This document shows, piece by piece, positions 18,008 through 27,400 of a stretch of 64,000 nt of DNA. Below the pieces are notes generated by a model that saw only the letters and a program-made list of their open reading frames with translations, ran no database searches and was not told the origin of the DNA. The translations under genes and the position numbers were made by a program. The DNA is from Brevibacillus brevis (GTDB taxonomy: Bacteria; Bacillota; Bacilli; Brevibacillales; Brevibacillaceae). Position 1 is the first letter of the stretch. Every line of letters starts with the position of its first letter. Location: assembly GCF_900637055.1 (NCBI RefSeq), contig NZ_LR134338.1, positions 4,119,001 through 4,183,000 on the forward strand, given 5' to 3'.

Positions 18008-18925
18008 TTATCGTCTTTCTTTGTAAAACCCGATTGTATATGCGAGCCCTTCCTCTAAACTAACAGAGGGCTGCCATGCCAGCACTTCTTTTGCTTTTTC
18101 ACATTGCAAGCAACTGAACAGAAGATCTCCCTTTTTCATAGGCTGATGAACGGGGAGCAATGGAGAAGAAAGAGCATGGGCAACCATCTTGTACAGCTCG
18201 CTGATGCTTGTTTTTATGTTCGTGCCGATGTTAACTGTTGTGTTATCTGCTCCCTGAAGAGCGAGATAATTGGCGTGCGCCACATCCTTCACGAACACAA
18301 AATCTCGCGTTTGGACACCCCGACCATAAATAACCGGGGATACCCCTGCTAAAAGTTTGGTGATAAAGATTGGTATGACTGCACCTTCCCCACCGCTATT
18401 CTGTCTAGGACCATAAACATTGGCATATCGAAGGATGGTGTAAGGCAAACCGTACATATCCTGATACAAACGGACATACTGCTCACCATTGTACTTGGAA
18501 AGGCCATAGAAAGACGATGGCCGAATCGGATGGGCTTCCGTAATAGCCATATCGGGGGTTTCTCCATAAACAGCGCAGGAAGAAGCGAAAATGATCTTCT
18601 GCACGCCATAATCACGACAACAGGTCAATACGTTTATCGTTCCCAGCAAATTTTGCACGGCATCATCATACGGATTGACCACGGATTTTTGGACATCTAC
18701 CTGAGCTGCTTGATGAATGACCTTCTCCGGCTGCTCCATCGCGAAAATTTCCTTCAGCTCCTGCGAAACGATGTCTGCGTTGTAATACTGTATCACTTTC
18801 GGCAGATGGTCAAGGCGTCCAGTACTGAAATTGTCGACTACGATTATCTCTATCCCCATACTCACCAAAAAGTCCACGATATGGGAGCCAATGAAACCGG
18901 CCCCACCCGTGACCATCACCTTCAT
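18008..18925 (-). CDS. NAD-dependent nucleotide-sugar epimerase/dehydratase
   Basis: Extended short-chain dehydrogenase, 305 residues, likely a UDP-sugar 4-epimerase (GalE-like). It has the NAD-binding GGAGFIGSH at the start, the catalytic SSCAVYG and YGLSKYNGEQ (Ser and Tyr-x3-Lys), and a substrate region with NVYGPRQ. Its start overlaps the stop of the upstream glycosyltransferase as ATGA, so the two form a unit that may glycosylate a surface or spore-coat structure. The exact sugar cannot be read from the sequence. Confidence 0.9.
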   Translation of the reverse strand: MKVMVTGGAGFIGSHIVDFLVSMGIEIIVVDNFSTGRLDHLPKVIQYYNADIVSQELKEIFAMEQPEKVIHQAAQVDVQKSVVNPYDDAVQNLLGTINVLTCCRDYGVQKIIFASSCAVYGETPDMAITEAHPIRPSSFYGLSKYNGEQYVRLYQDMYGLPYTILRYANVYGPRQNSGGEGAVIPIFITKLLAGVSPVIYGRGVQTRDFVFVKDVAHANYLALQGADNTTVNIGTNIKTSISELYKMVAHALSSPLLPVHQPMKKGDLLFSCLQCEKAKEVLAWQPSVSLEEGLAYTIGFYKERR

Positions 18926-20064
18926 ATTTTCCGCCTGCTTTTTATCGCTCTGTACTGTCCTCTTAGTTTGGATACGGTACTGTACCAGCTGAATCTCGCC
19001 TTTACTCGCTGTCTCCCACCATAAGCAAGCCTTCTGGCTAAGCTAGGCGATGATTTCACTCTTGCAATGGCATGCGCAAATGCTCGCGGGCTGAGATAAT
19101 TCCGTACGAGCAGTCCACTGCTTCCGTTATTCACGACTTCGGAAATTCCACCTCTTTTCGAGGCAACTACAGGGATACCGGAAGCCATTGCTTCAGAATT
19201 GACTGTCGCAAACCCTTCCCGATACTGTGTCGGACAGACGAAGACATCCCCTAAATGATACATCTTGTGGATCTGGGAGGGCGGCAAATAGCCTGTAAAT
19301 CGAATCGGAACGTTGAGTCTTTGCGACAGCTGACGTACCTTACGCATATAGGCCGTTTGCTTTCTGACCCCCGGCCACGACGCACCGACAGCGACGATTC
19401 CCATGCTCGGGTATCGCTTTTTCAGAATCGCGACGGCACGTACAAGTGTGTGAAGCCCTTTCATCGGTACGATCCTGCCTACGAACAGGACATTGTATCG
19501 GTGACCGACACCCCATCGTTTCCGCAACGCCTGCTTGTAGGCGAGGGTCCTGGGGCGGAACTTGCTCGTATCCACTCCGAGTATCGCCGTTTTGAACTTA
19601 TAGGCATGTCGAGGATACCTCTTGCGCATCGTCTGAGAAACAAACGAGACGACGGAGGTAACTCCTTTTACCTGCGAGAGAATGGCATTTGCTCTCGAAT
19701 GGGAAAGCTGGGACATAAAGGTCAACGAGTGAAGAGACAGAACAATCGGCGTTCGGGGAAAAGCCGCTCGAACAATGGGGACGAACGTCGGTCTGTTCTC
19801 GATCTGGATGATGTCAAATGATTGTCCCCTTACTCGTCTCAAGGCAGCACGAATATAGGATAAACGGTTTCTTTGTGGAATTCGGACGATCTTCAGCCTC
19901 CCAAAATGCGATGTCCCGGGCAATCTGGGATGAGCGCGACTGATAATTGTGACAGAATCCTGATTTGCCATGCGCCGAAAAATATTGTAAATACACGTTT
20001 CGACAGAGCCTCCCGTTATCGGGGGAATCGGTAGCTGCTCCGGAGCAATGACCAGAATGCGCAA
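18922..20064 (-). CDS. GT4 glycosyltransferase, CotSA-like
   Basis: Glycosyltransferase family 4 protein with GT-B fold, 380 residues. The N-terminal domain begins MRILVIAPEQLPIPPITGG with the acceptor-side glycine loop. The C-terminal domain has FVGRIVPMKG and the EGFATVNSEAMASGIPVVAS motif, where two Glu residues contact the donor sugar nucleotide. It resembles the spore coat protein CotSA of Bacillus, though that role is only inferred. The protein is unusually rich in Arg. It is cotranscribed with the epimerase. Confidence 0.87.
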   Translation of the reverse strand: MRILVIAPEQLPIPPITGGSVETCIYNIFRRMANQDSVTIISRAHPRLPGTSHFGRLKIVRIPQRNRLSYIRAALRRVRGQSFDIIQIENRPTFVPIVRAAFPRTPIVLSLHSLTFMSQLSHSRANAILSQVKGVTSVVSFVSQTMRKRYPRHAYKFKTAILGVDTSKFRPRTLAYKQALRKRWGVGHRYNVLFVGRIVPMKGLHTLVRAVAILKKRYPSMGIVAVGASWPGVRKQTAYMRKVRQLSQRLNVPIRFTGYLPPSQIHKMYHLGDVFVCPTQYREGFATVNSEAMASGIPVVASKRGGISEVVNNGSSGLLVRNYLSPRAFAHAIARVKSSPSLARRLAYGGRQRVKARFSWYSTVSKLRGQYRAIKSRRKI

Positions 20065-20177
20065 GTTGCCATCCTCCTCTTCTCCAAATCGTATTCTTCA
20101 ACAGACTATGGAGATGAAGTGGCAAGGAACATGGTTGAAACGCCCTTTTTCACTAGATTATGAAGCCCTCCTGCATG

Positions 20178-20216
20178 AGAAAAACCGCTCTGGGCAATCC
20201 CAGAACGGTTTCTCTC
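20178..20216. terminator. Terminator hairpin
   Basis: CCGCTCTGGG pairs with CCCAGAACGG around a CAAT loop. Read leftward it is followed by TTTTT and ends the amidotransferase transcript. Confidence 0.8.
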
Positions 20217-20225
20217 ATTTCTATT

Positions 20226-20972
20226 CTAGTTAGTCGCTTGCAGTTTCAACTGCTTTACCCGGGCAACAAATGCCTCGGCAATCTTCAACATGTCGTCGTC
20301 GTGTGCCCACATTCGTTCTGGATGCCACTGTACGCCTACATGTAGCCCGTCGAGGCTTTCCATCGCCTCAATCACACCGTCAGCCGCGCATCCTGTGACT
20401 TTGAAGCCCGGTGCTATGTCTTTGACTGCTTGGTGGTGAGAGGTGTTCACGAGCACCTCTGTCTTTCCGAGGGCATCCGCTATAAAACCAGGCTGTAGCG
20501 TAATCTTGTGCGCCCCGTATTGCCGTGATCCCTTCTGTGCATGCTGTAATGCTCCTGGTACTTGGCTTGGAATATCTTGAATGAGGGTGCCGCCACACGC
20601 CACATTCAAAATTTGCATCCCTCGGCAAATACCCAGGATTGGCTTTTTCAGCTCCAGCGCAAGCTTGATAATCTCAAGCTCTGTGATGTCTCTTTCGTAA
20701 TTGATATCACCCAGCCCTTGCAGCGGGTCTTCGCCGTACAAATGCGGCGCAGGATCCTCACCACCAGACAAAATCAAGCCGTCCAGGGATTCGATCATCT
20801 CCCGAAACGGAGCATCCTGAATCGTCAGCAGTGGCAAGATCAGTGGGGTACCGCCACTGCGCGCAATTCCGTTCACATAGCCTGAACCTACATAGAAAAA
20901 CTGGTCGAGATCGTTCTTCGGAAAATACATTTTCGTACATGCCACACCAATGATCGGACGCACGCCAGTCAC
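20226..20972 (-). CDS. Class-I glutamine amidotransferase / gamma-glutamyl hydrolase (peptidase C26)
   Basis: Likely hydrolyses a gamma-glutamyl amide, as PuuD does for gamma-glutamyl-GABA. The 248-residue protein has the nucleophile elbow GICRGMQ, the oxyanion-side GGEDP, and the His-Glu pair in VQWHPERM. It is close to a peptide-binding lipoprotein gene (18-base gap) on the same strand, so it may process an imported gamma-glutamyl compound. The substrate is inferred only from family membership. Confidence 0.88.
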   Translation of the reverse strand: MTGVRPIIGVACTKMYFPKNDLDQFFYVGSGYVNGIARSGGTPLILPLLTIQDAPFREMIESLDGLILSGGEDPAPHLYGEDPLQGLGDINYERDITELEIIKLALELKKPILGICRGMQILNVACGGTLIQDIPSQVPGALQHAQKGSRQYGAHKITLQPGFIADALGKTEVLVNTSHHQAVKDIAPGFKVTGCAADGVIEAMESLDGLHVGVQWHPERMWAHDDDMLKIAEAFVARVKQLKLQATN

Positions 20973-20990
20973 TCCCTTATAGACTCATGA

Positions 20991-22616
20991 TTACTTTTGA
21001 TTGGAAGCGTACTTGAAGTCGATGAACCCGAGTGCATCTACCACCACATCTTTTACGCTATCCTGCTTCACCCACGCATAGGTGAAATAGTAGATTGGCA
21101 ACGCAGGCATTTCATCCATGACGATTTGTTCAGCTTTCTTGAGGATTTCCTTACGCTTCGCTACATCCCCTTCTTTGGCAGACTGCGCGAGCAAATCGAG
21201 GAACTCCTTGTTTTCCCATTTGGATGTATTCAGTCCACCCTTGAAGACCTCCAGGAAGTTGATCGGATCGTTGAAATCGCCAATCCAGCTACCACGGCCG
21301 ATGGTGAAGTTTCCTTGCTTCATGTCTTCGCGGTGAACCTTGTTCTCTTTGTTAACCAGTTTGACCTCGATGCCAAATGCTTTGCGCCATTGATCCTGAA
21401 TGACTGTCGCAATACGTGAATTGACCTCTGACGTATTGTATGCAATCATGATCGGTGGCAACTCTTTGATCCCCGCTTCTTTCATACCTTCTGCCAAAAG
21501 CTTTTTCGCGGTCTCTACATCGCCGTCTTTGATGTAGCCCTCTGGTGTAAGTGCCATGGTTGGCGGGAGAATACCCGTCGCTGGCGTGCTCTTGTATGGT
21601 ACGACATTATCGGAGATTTCCTGACGACCCACAGCCGTAGCAAATGCCTGACGAATCTTTTTGTTGTCAAACGGCTTTTGCTTCGTATTGAAAATGTACC
21701 AGTACGTACCCGCTGTCGCTTGAGCTTGCATTTTTCCGGATTCTTTCAGAGCATCCAGCGCATCCAGTGGCAAATCGCCCAGTGGTGAGCCTGCCCAATC
21801 CAGATCACCTTTTTCAAACATCGACAGCTCCGTATTGGCATCCTCGATCATGTTCAAGGTCAGCTTGGACAATTTGACAGCGTCCTTATCCCAGTAAGAA
21901 TCGCTCTTCTCAAATTCGATCTTTGATTTGTGCTCCCAAATTTTCAAGCTGAATGGACCGTTTGTAATGTACGTCTCTGGCTTAGCAGCCCACTCTTTGT
22001 TGCCCTCAACCGCTTTTTTGTTGACTGGGAAATAGGTGACAGACGCAACCAGTTCCGGGAAAAACGGCGCCGGGTTTTCCAGTGTAACAACTAGTGTCTT
22101 GTCGTCTGTTGCCTTCACACCGACATCTTCGGCTTTGGCCTTGTTGGCGTTAAAGGCTTGCCCATTTTTCAAATAGTACATCTGGTACGCGTATCCGGAA
22201 GCGGTTTTCGGGTCGAGAACTCGTTTCCATGCGTATTCGAAGTCATGAGCGGTAACCGGATCTCCATTGGTCCATTTGGACTCCCGCAGATGGAAGGTGT
22301 ACGTGAGACCATCAGCGGAAACCTCGTACTTCTCTGCGACCGCCTCTTTCAGCTCGCCTTTTTCATTCAAGCGCAGGAGGCCATCAAATGCTGCACGGGC
22401 AACAGACATCGAAGGGATATCTTCTGCCAGTCCAGGGTCGATCGTGCTTGGCTCACCAGAATTCAGGTTAACCTGCATCGTTTGGGGGGCGCTACTCTGC
22501 TCCTGCTTCGCACCTGTCGTCTCCCCCGTGGTGCTCGCTTGCGGTGTTCCACAGCCAGCGAATGCTAAACTGGTTAACAGAACAGCACAAAATGATAGTT
22601 TCTTCCACTTATGCAA
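20991..22616 (-). CDS. Peptide ABC transporter substrate-binding lipoprotein (OppA/DppE-like)
   Basis: Extracytoplasmic receptor for oligopeptides. The precursor has a signal peptide ending in the lipobox LAFAGC, then a Thr/Ser/Gln-rich spacer and an SBP_bac_5 domain, with the family hallmarks ERGDL-like FEKGDLDWAGSPLG and NGPFSLKIW. I prefer TTG 22616, with GGGGG eight bases upstream, over ATG 22631, which has no ribosome site. No permease or ATPase genes are adjacent, so it may be an orphan receptor that serves a system elsewhere. Confidence 0.92.
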   Translation of the reverse strand: MHKWKKLSFCAVLLTSLAFAGCGTPQASTTGETTGAKQEQSSAPQTMQVNLNSGEPSTIDPGLAEDIPSMSVARAAFDGLLRLNEKGELKEAVAEKYEVSADGLTYTFHLRESKWTNGDPVTAHDFEYAWKRVLDPKTASGYAYQMYYLKNGQAFNANKAKAEDVGVKATDDKTLVVTLENPAPFFPELVASVTYFPVNKKAVEGNKEWAAKPETYITNGPFSLKIWEHKSKIEFEKSDSYWDKDAVKLSKLTLNMIEDANTELSMFEKGDLDWAGSPLGDLPLDALDALKESGKMQAQATAGTYWYIFNTKQKPFDNKKIRQAFATAVGRQEISDNVVPYKSTPATGILPPTMALTPEGYIKDGDVETAKKLLAEGMKEAGIKELPPIMIAYNTSEVNSRIATVIQDQWRKAFGIEVKLVNKENKVHREDMKQGNFTIGRGSWIGDFNDPINFLEVFKGGLNTSKWENKEFLDLLAQSAKEGDVAKRKEILKKAEQIVMDEMPALPIYYFTYAWVKQDSVKDVVVDALGFIDFKYASNQK

Positions 22617-22727
22617 CAGCAAAACCCCCATCTTAGGAATAATTCTTCTTGATTGTTAGGAGCATGACTAAATAATATTATCTTGAGAAAATTTTGTCTA
22701 CATCGAAACAAAAGGAGATGGGTCTAC

Positions 22728-23540
22728 ATGTTATCCAGTCTTTTTGCCCAAATATCCAATCTGATCAAGGATGCAGGAGGGGAATGGGGAATCTTTTTCG
22801 AAGATTTGCAAACCGGTGAAACATTATCCATCAACGAAGATCAGCGCTTTTATGCAGCCAGTGTGATCAAAGTCCCGATCATGACAGCCGTTTTTGCAGA
22901 GGCGTACGCAGGCAAATTTGCCTTGGAGGACAAGATCAAGCTGCGTGCAGAGGATCTCGTTGGCGGTGCAGGTGTTCTTCAGCATATGACTCCCGGCACT
23001 GAATTTACGATTCGCGACCTGGTTACCCTGATGATCATCCAAAGCGACAATACGGCGACGAACATGATGATTGATCTCGTCGGAACAGAGAGCATTCGCA
23101 ACGCAATGCAAAAAACCGAAATGACAAACAGTCACTTCTACAACAAGCTTATGGTCGTCCCAGCTGAATTGGAAGGATACAATGAGGTGACGGCAAAAGA
23201 CATGGGAAGCCACCTCCGATACTTGGCAACAGGAAAAGTGATCTCCTACGACAGCTGTTTGAAAATGGTCGCCATCTTGAAGACTCAGCAGCACCGCGAT
23301 CGCATTCCCTTCCTTTTGCCTGACCCAGACGGCGATGTGATCGGGATGATTCCGAAATGGGAATTCGCCAACAAGACTGGCTCTGTGACCAAAATCACGC
23401 ATGATGTCGGCATCCTCTACATCGGTTCTCATGCTGTTACCTTGTCCCTATTAAACAAGGGACTCGAGCAAAAGGATGCTGCCAACGTCATGGCGCAAAT
23501 CGGCACTCTCGTCTATCACGTATATAGTCAGAAAGCGTAA
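22728..23540 (+). CDS. Class A beta-lactamase-fold serine hydrolase
   Basis: Penicillin-recognising serine hydrolase of 270 residues. All three active-site elements are present: SVIK (SxxK) in RFYAASVIKVP, SDN in IIQSDNTATNMM, and KTG in FANKTGSVT. There is no signal peptide from ATG 22728 (AAAGGAGA nine bases upstream), unlike true beta-lactamases, so it may act in the cytoplasm or on a compound other than a beta-lactam. It is divergent from the peptide-binding lipoprotein. A terminator follows. Confidence 0.88.
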   Translation: MLSSLFAQISNLIKDAGGEWGIFFEDLQTGETLSINEDQRFYAASVIKVPIMTAVFAEAYAGKFALEDKIKLRAEDLVGGAGVLQHMTPGTEFTIRDLVTLMIIQSDNTATNMMIDLVGTESIRNAMQKTEMTNSHFYNKLMVVPAELEGYNEVTAKDMGSHLRYLATGKVISYDSCLKMVAILKTQQHRDRIPFLLPDPDGDVIGMIPKWEFANKTGSVTKITHDVGILYIGSHAVTLSLLNKGLEQKDAANVMAQIGTLVYHVYSQKA

Positions 23541-23548
23541 TCCATGTG

Positions 23549-23577
23549 GCCTGCCATCTCCATTGGCGGGCTTTTTT
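23549..23577 (+). terminator. Terminator after the serine hydrolase
   Basis: GCCTGCCA pairs with TTGGCGGGC and is followed by six T residues. Confidence 0.8.
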
Positions 23578-23593
23578 CTTTGAAACGTTGCAT

Positions 23594-23640
23594 GAGAAAA
23601 AACAAGCAGGTATTCCTTTCTCCAAGGAACACCCGCTCGT
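23594..23640 (-). terminator. Terminator of the FAD oxidoreductase gene
   Basis: Read leftward, GCGGGTGTTCCTT pairs (with G-U pairs) with AAGGAATACCTGC and is followed by a T-rich run. Confidence 0.65.
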
Positions 23641-23647
23641 GATCGAC

Positions 23648-24943
23648 CTATTCTTTTTCCAAAATCAGCTTGGCAACGTTCATCGCGCTAGAGAAAGACA
23701 GCTCAGACAGCTGGCCTTGTCCTTCACACCAGTCACCCGCAAAGAACAGGTTGCGGTAATCCGGCATGAAAATCGGCATTGGCTTCTGATTCATGGTCCA
23801 TTTGATCTCCTGTACGACTGCACGAGCAGAAACGCGCGGCACAACCAGTTGCTCACGCCAGCCTGGGAAATGCTTGTCATACAGGTTTTCAATCTCTTGT
23901 TTGCGGATTTCGGCCGCTTCCTTGTTTCCTACTTCATCCTGACGCATGTAAGCAGTCGCCTGCAGCAACTGCCCGCCTTCAGGTACACAAGTGCGGTCAT
24001 AATACGAAATATCGGTAATGAAAATATTGTTTGCTTTTTCGTAGATGTAGGAGAACGGTACGTCAATTCGCTCTTTCAAGCCAATGTCATACACCATAAC
24101 GACCGTTGGCTCGTATTCAGCATGCTGTGCAATCGCATGCTCCAGGCGCGTCTCCGCAAAGACTTTCGCCATCTCCTTCGGCGGAATACAGCAAATAAAT
24201 TCATCCGCCGTAAATTCGCCCTCCGGTGTCACCACTCCAACCACACGATCATTCTCTACTTGGAACTTTTCTACTTTGGTTTTGATCAGAATCGTACCCT
24301 GATTCGCTTCAATCACACGCACGAATTCATTGATCAATGCTTGCCAGCCGCCACCGATATACGCTACCGGTTTATTTGTTGTAAACAAACGGCTGTAGTA
24401 CTCAAAGAATACGTCAGAAGGAATCTTTTCAGGCTCACGTGTGAAGAAGTTGGAAGAAGCAAGCGTCAACATCATTTCTCGCACTTCTTCGTTGACTTGC
24501 TTTTTCTCCATCCACTTTTGAATCGACATATGTGGATGGCCTTTTTCCATTTTTAGCATCGTTTTCAAAATCTCAAACGTGAACAATACTTTGTCCATGC
24601 CTTTTAAGAGCTTCGTTTGGAAAAGTCCTTGTACATTCGCCGGAACTGCAGTCAGATCGCTACCAATATCGTACTTGGCTTTCGTCGGATTGAAATCCTG
24701 CCAATCGATGTTCAGACCCAATTCTTTTTCAAACGTTCTCAAAACGGAGCTGTCGCGAGCATAAATGGCGTGGGCACCGAAGTTGAAGTTAAATCCTTTG
24801 ATCTTCAGTGTAACAGCACGTCCACCCAATTGACCGCGTTCCAAAACTGCAACTTTTTTGCCTTTCGACGACAGGTAGGCGGCACTGGAAAGACCAGCAA
24901 GTCCTGCACCTACAATAACAACGTCATAGTGATTGGTTGTCAT
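23648..24943 (-). CDS. FAD-dependent oxidoreductase (phytoene desaturase/amine oxidase superfamily)
   Basis: 431-residue flavoprotein with an N-terminal dinucleotide-binding fold (YDVVIVGAGLAGLSSA, then ERGQLGGRAVT) and a C-terminal FAD-contact segment NLFFAGDWCEGQGQLSELSF. These mark the CrtI/amine-oxidase superfamily. No carotenoid synthase or other pathway gene is adjacent, so the substrate is unknown. ATG 24943 is preceded by GGGGAGA. It appears to be a single-gene transcript with its own terminator. Confidence 0.85.
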   Translation of the reverse strand: MTTNHYDVVIVGAGLAGLSSAAYLSSKGKKVAVLERGQLGGRAVTLKIKGFNFNFGAHAIYARDSSVLRTFEKELGLNIDWQDFNPTKAKYDIGSDLTAVPANVQGLFQTKLLKGMDKVLFTFEILKTMLKMEKGHPHMSIQKWMEKKQVNEEVREMMLTLASSNFFTREPEKIPSDVFFEYYSRLFTTNKPVAYIGGGWQALINEFVRVIEANQGTILIKTKVEKFQVENDRVVGVVTPEGEFTADEFICCIPPKEMAKVFAETRLEHAIAQHAEYEPTVVMVYDIGLKERIDVPFSYIYEKANNIFITDISYYDRTCVPEGGQLLQATAYMRQDEVGNKEAAEIRKQEIENLYDKHFPGWREQLVVPRVSARAVVQEIKWTMNQKPMPIFMPDYRNLFFAGDWCEGQGQLSELSFSSAMNVAKLILEKE

Positions 24944-25222
24944 ACACAATCTCCCCTACGCACTAGCGATGTTGAATACATAAGCTAAACCCTATCCTAG
25001 TCTAAGGGATGGATAAGGTGGAAGTCAACCATTATTGAACTGTGTCTATTTTTATACTGACTTATACCAATATTTACCTAATCAACCAGCTTGTTTACCA
25101 CTCTTCTTGAAGCAGTATGCCCCGCTATTCGCTGTATATCCAGCCAACGAAAACACGATAGAAAAGCCCTCTTTAGCAGTAATCTGCTTGATAGAGAGCT
25201 CTTACGCAACTGGAAGCAGAGA

Positions 25223-26353
25223 CTAATCGTTTCGGCGAGTCATTTGCTGCCAAACGGTACCGCTAGCCGCCTCACCGCTTTCAATGCGCTGCACGGCCAT
25301 TTGGACTTGCAAGCTGACCTCGAACTCTGGATCGTTCTGTGCGGCACGCAAAGCGTCCAAGGCAGTTTCATCCCCCACCTCAAACAGGTAGCGAGCAGCG
25401 CGCCAGCGTACCAGCTTGTTTTTATCCTTCAACGCTTCACACATCGGCAGAATTGCGCGCGTGTCACCTAAGTCAGACAAGGTATCGCCTGCTGTGCGTC
25501 GGACAGAGACGGAATCATCCCGGAGCGCTTCAAACAGCAGCGGGAAGACATTATCCCCACCGATCATGCCCAGATACACAACCGCCAGCCTGCGAATCGA
25601 CGGCTTGCCATCACGGAGCGCTTTTTCCAAAACAGGCAAATCCTCTTCGGTAGGCTCCATTCGATCCAGCGCTTCATATCTTTTTTGCCAATCCGGATCA
25701 TCGAGCATCTCCAGCGTAACGACTTTCTTTTCACGCACGACTGGCTCTGGAGTTTCCCCGGGACCAAGCGCCATGGCCTGTTGCACGATTTCTTCCACAC
25801 GGCTATCCGGATAGGAGGCATCGACTTCCAATGCGACCTCCTCGCCAATCTCGCGCAAATCGCCATAGCGCACGCCATGCTCGACCCATTTCCGCTCCAT
25901 GATGAGGTTGGGCGAAGCAGAGCCTGCACGCACGGCTGCCTGGCCAAAACGCTCTGGCAGCGCTGCACGAATCTGTTCCGTTCCCATGGTCACCTTGACC
26001 TGCATGGGTACACCGCGGAACATTTGAATGTACACTTGCGCCTCTCCAAATGCCCCTGCTTCCTCCGCAGACATGTCAGAAACAGCCGCTCCCCCACCTG
26101 CTTGCAAAACCTCGCGCGCGACAGTCAAAATACGCTGCCAATCTGCATTGGACTTTCGCTCCAGCGCGAGAAAATCCGCCGTATGAAAAATGGAGGTAAC
26201 TCCTTCGATCTCCAAGAGCTTGTTCATAAGTTCTGGTGCTTTACTCGCATCTTTCTTTGTATAGACATGTTGGACCCCATCCGGCAAACGCTCGTCTACA
26301 TTCAGCTTCATGACGTTTGGACTCGGCGTCGGTTCGATGGACAACAGTTTCAT
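25223..26353 (-). CDS. cvfC: CvfC-like protein: Nfu N-domain plus HEAT repeats
   Basis: Conserved virulence factor C family protein, 376 residues (YpgR in B. subtilis). Residues 1-85 match the Nfu/NifU N-terminal domain (MKLLSIEPTPSPNVMKLNV), a middle region is specific to the family, and about residues 225-360 form HEAT-like repeats: RRLAVVYLG, VRRTAGDTLSDLG, VRWRAARYLFEVG. The Cys-containing iron-sulfur scaffold domain of Nfu is absent, so it is unlikely to be a cluster scaffold itself. The S. aureus homologue affects virulence; the molecular role is unknown. Confidence 0.87.
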   Translation of the reverse strand: MKLLSIEPTPSPNVMKLNVDERLPDGVQHVYTKKDASKAPELMNKLLEIEGVTSIFHTADFLALERKSNADWQRILTVAREVLQAGGGAAVSDMSAEEAGAFGEAQVYIQMFRGVPMQVKVTMGTEQIRAALPERFGQAAVRAGSASPNLIMERKWVEHGVRYGDLREIGEEVALEVDASYPDSRVEEIVQQAMALGPGETPEPVVREKKVVTLEMLDDPDWQKRYEALDRMEPTEEDLPVLEKALRDGKPSIRRLAVVYLGMIGGDNVFPLLFEALRDDSVSVRRTAGDTLSDLGDTRAILPMCEALKDKNKLVRWRAARYLFEVGDETALDALRAAQNDPEFEVSLQVQMAVQRIESGEAASGTVWQQMTRRND

Positions 26354-26376
26354 AGTGAGTCACTCCTTATTATGCA

Positions 26377-26426
26377 TGTTCAAAAAGTCACGAATACCTC
26401 GTGATCAAAAGACGGCTTTTTGAACA
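26377..26426. repeat. Nested inverted repeat
   Basis: Outer 11-bp arms TGTTCAAAAAG and CTTTTTGAACA are perfect complements. A second hairpin, TCACGA and TCGTGA around a five-base loop, lies inside. It sits after the acetyltransferase stop and before cvfC. It could act as a terminator for the former or be a dispersed chromosomal repeat. Confidence 0.6.
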
Positions 26427-26517
26427 ACCTTATTACAACGTACTTGCTTCTCTTCTATCGTAGCATGTAACCTAATCCATTTTCCAACCCGAGAGATAGT
26501 GAAAAGCAGTTTGCCCG

Positions 26518-27381
26518 CTACAACACCAGCTTGTAGTAATCATTGGCCGACTTTACAAAAAAGCCGCATGATTCATACAGCCCCAAAGCACTGCTGTTTT
26601 CACAGGCTACCTCCAGTGATACGTCCTGGTATCCTTCTTTCCCCAGCATCTCGATCGTTTGTGCCAAAGCCTGGCGTCCATACCCTTTCCCTTGGTAATC
26701 TGGGTGGACACAAAATCCATAAATAAACGCCTTGCCTTCATTTTTGTTCACGCTTATTTTACCAACGGCCTTATCATCGACAATCATCAAATGCGTGGTG
26801 GACTTGGGATCACCCGCCATGTTTTCGGCCATTTCCCTTGCCCGTTCTTCCTCCATTTGAAAACCATGGACGTTCAGCCAAATCAATGTTTCATAGTCGC
26901 TGGCGGCCTCCGGTCGAAGCAGCACGTTTCCAGAAACCGTTGCTCTTTGCTTCTCTCCTAAATCCATCCAATATTCCGAGAATTGATAATGGCCACCGAT
27001 TCGCTCCCTATATGACTTGCCACTTTGCGAATCTCGCTGAACGATAAACAACTGCGCCGGAATGCCTCTTCGTCTGCATGCGTCTGCGGCTTGTGCTTGC
27101 AACGCTGTGAATATGCCTTTTCTTCTGTAGGCTGGATGGACCATGCCGCTCACTTCTGCCTCACCGCCATGAAACACGTAGAGTCCTAGAAAGCCAACCA
27201 GCTTTCCATCGGCATAACAGACAAAGTCTTCTTCATGCTCTCCCGAACGCTTTTCCAGCATACCCGGGTTTACTTTGAGATCAATCCCATCCTGCTCATT
27301 GCAAATCGCAACCAATTCTGTAATCTGTGCCAGTTCCTCTGAGGTGAGTGTTTTTCTTGCCGTGATCGTATACGTCAAAGC
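26518..27381 (-). CDS. Tandem GNAT acetyltransferase
   Basis: 287-residue protein with two GNAT folds. The first has VSGMVHPAYRRKGIFTAL, the second has GFCVHPDYQGKGYGRQAL, each an acetyl-CoA-binding R/Q-x-x-G-x-G/A loop. Tandem GNATs often have one active and one structural domain; here the second keeps the better motif. TTG 27381 follows AAAGGGTG and is preferred over a longer upstream frame. Twenty bases separate it from the DUF4931 gene upstream, so the two are likely cotranscribed. The acceptor is unknown. Confidence 0.85.
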   Translation of the reverse strand, partial: ALTYTITARKTLTSEELAQITELVAICNEQDGIDLKVNPGMLEKRSGEHEEDFVCYADGKLVGFLGLYVFHGGEAEVSGMVHPAYRRKGIFTALQAQAADACRRRGIPAQLFIVQRDSQSGKSYRERIGGHYQFSEYWMDLGEKQRATVSGNVLLRPEAASDYETLIWLNVHGFQMEEERAREMAENMAGDPKSTTHLMIVDDKAVGKISVNKNEGKAFIYGFCVHPDYQGKGYGRQALAQTIEMLGKEGYQDVSLEVACENSSALGLYESCGFFVKSANDYYKLVL

Positions 27382-27400
27382 GTAAGCACCCTTTCTATGA

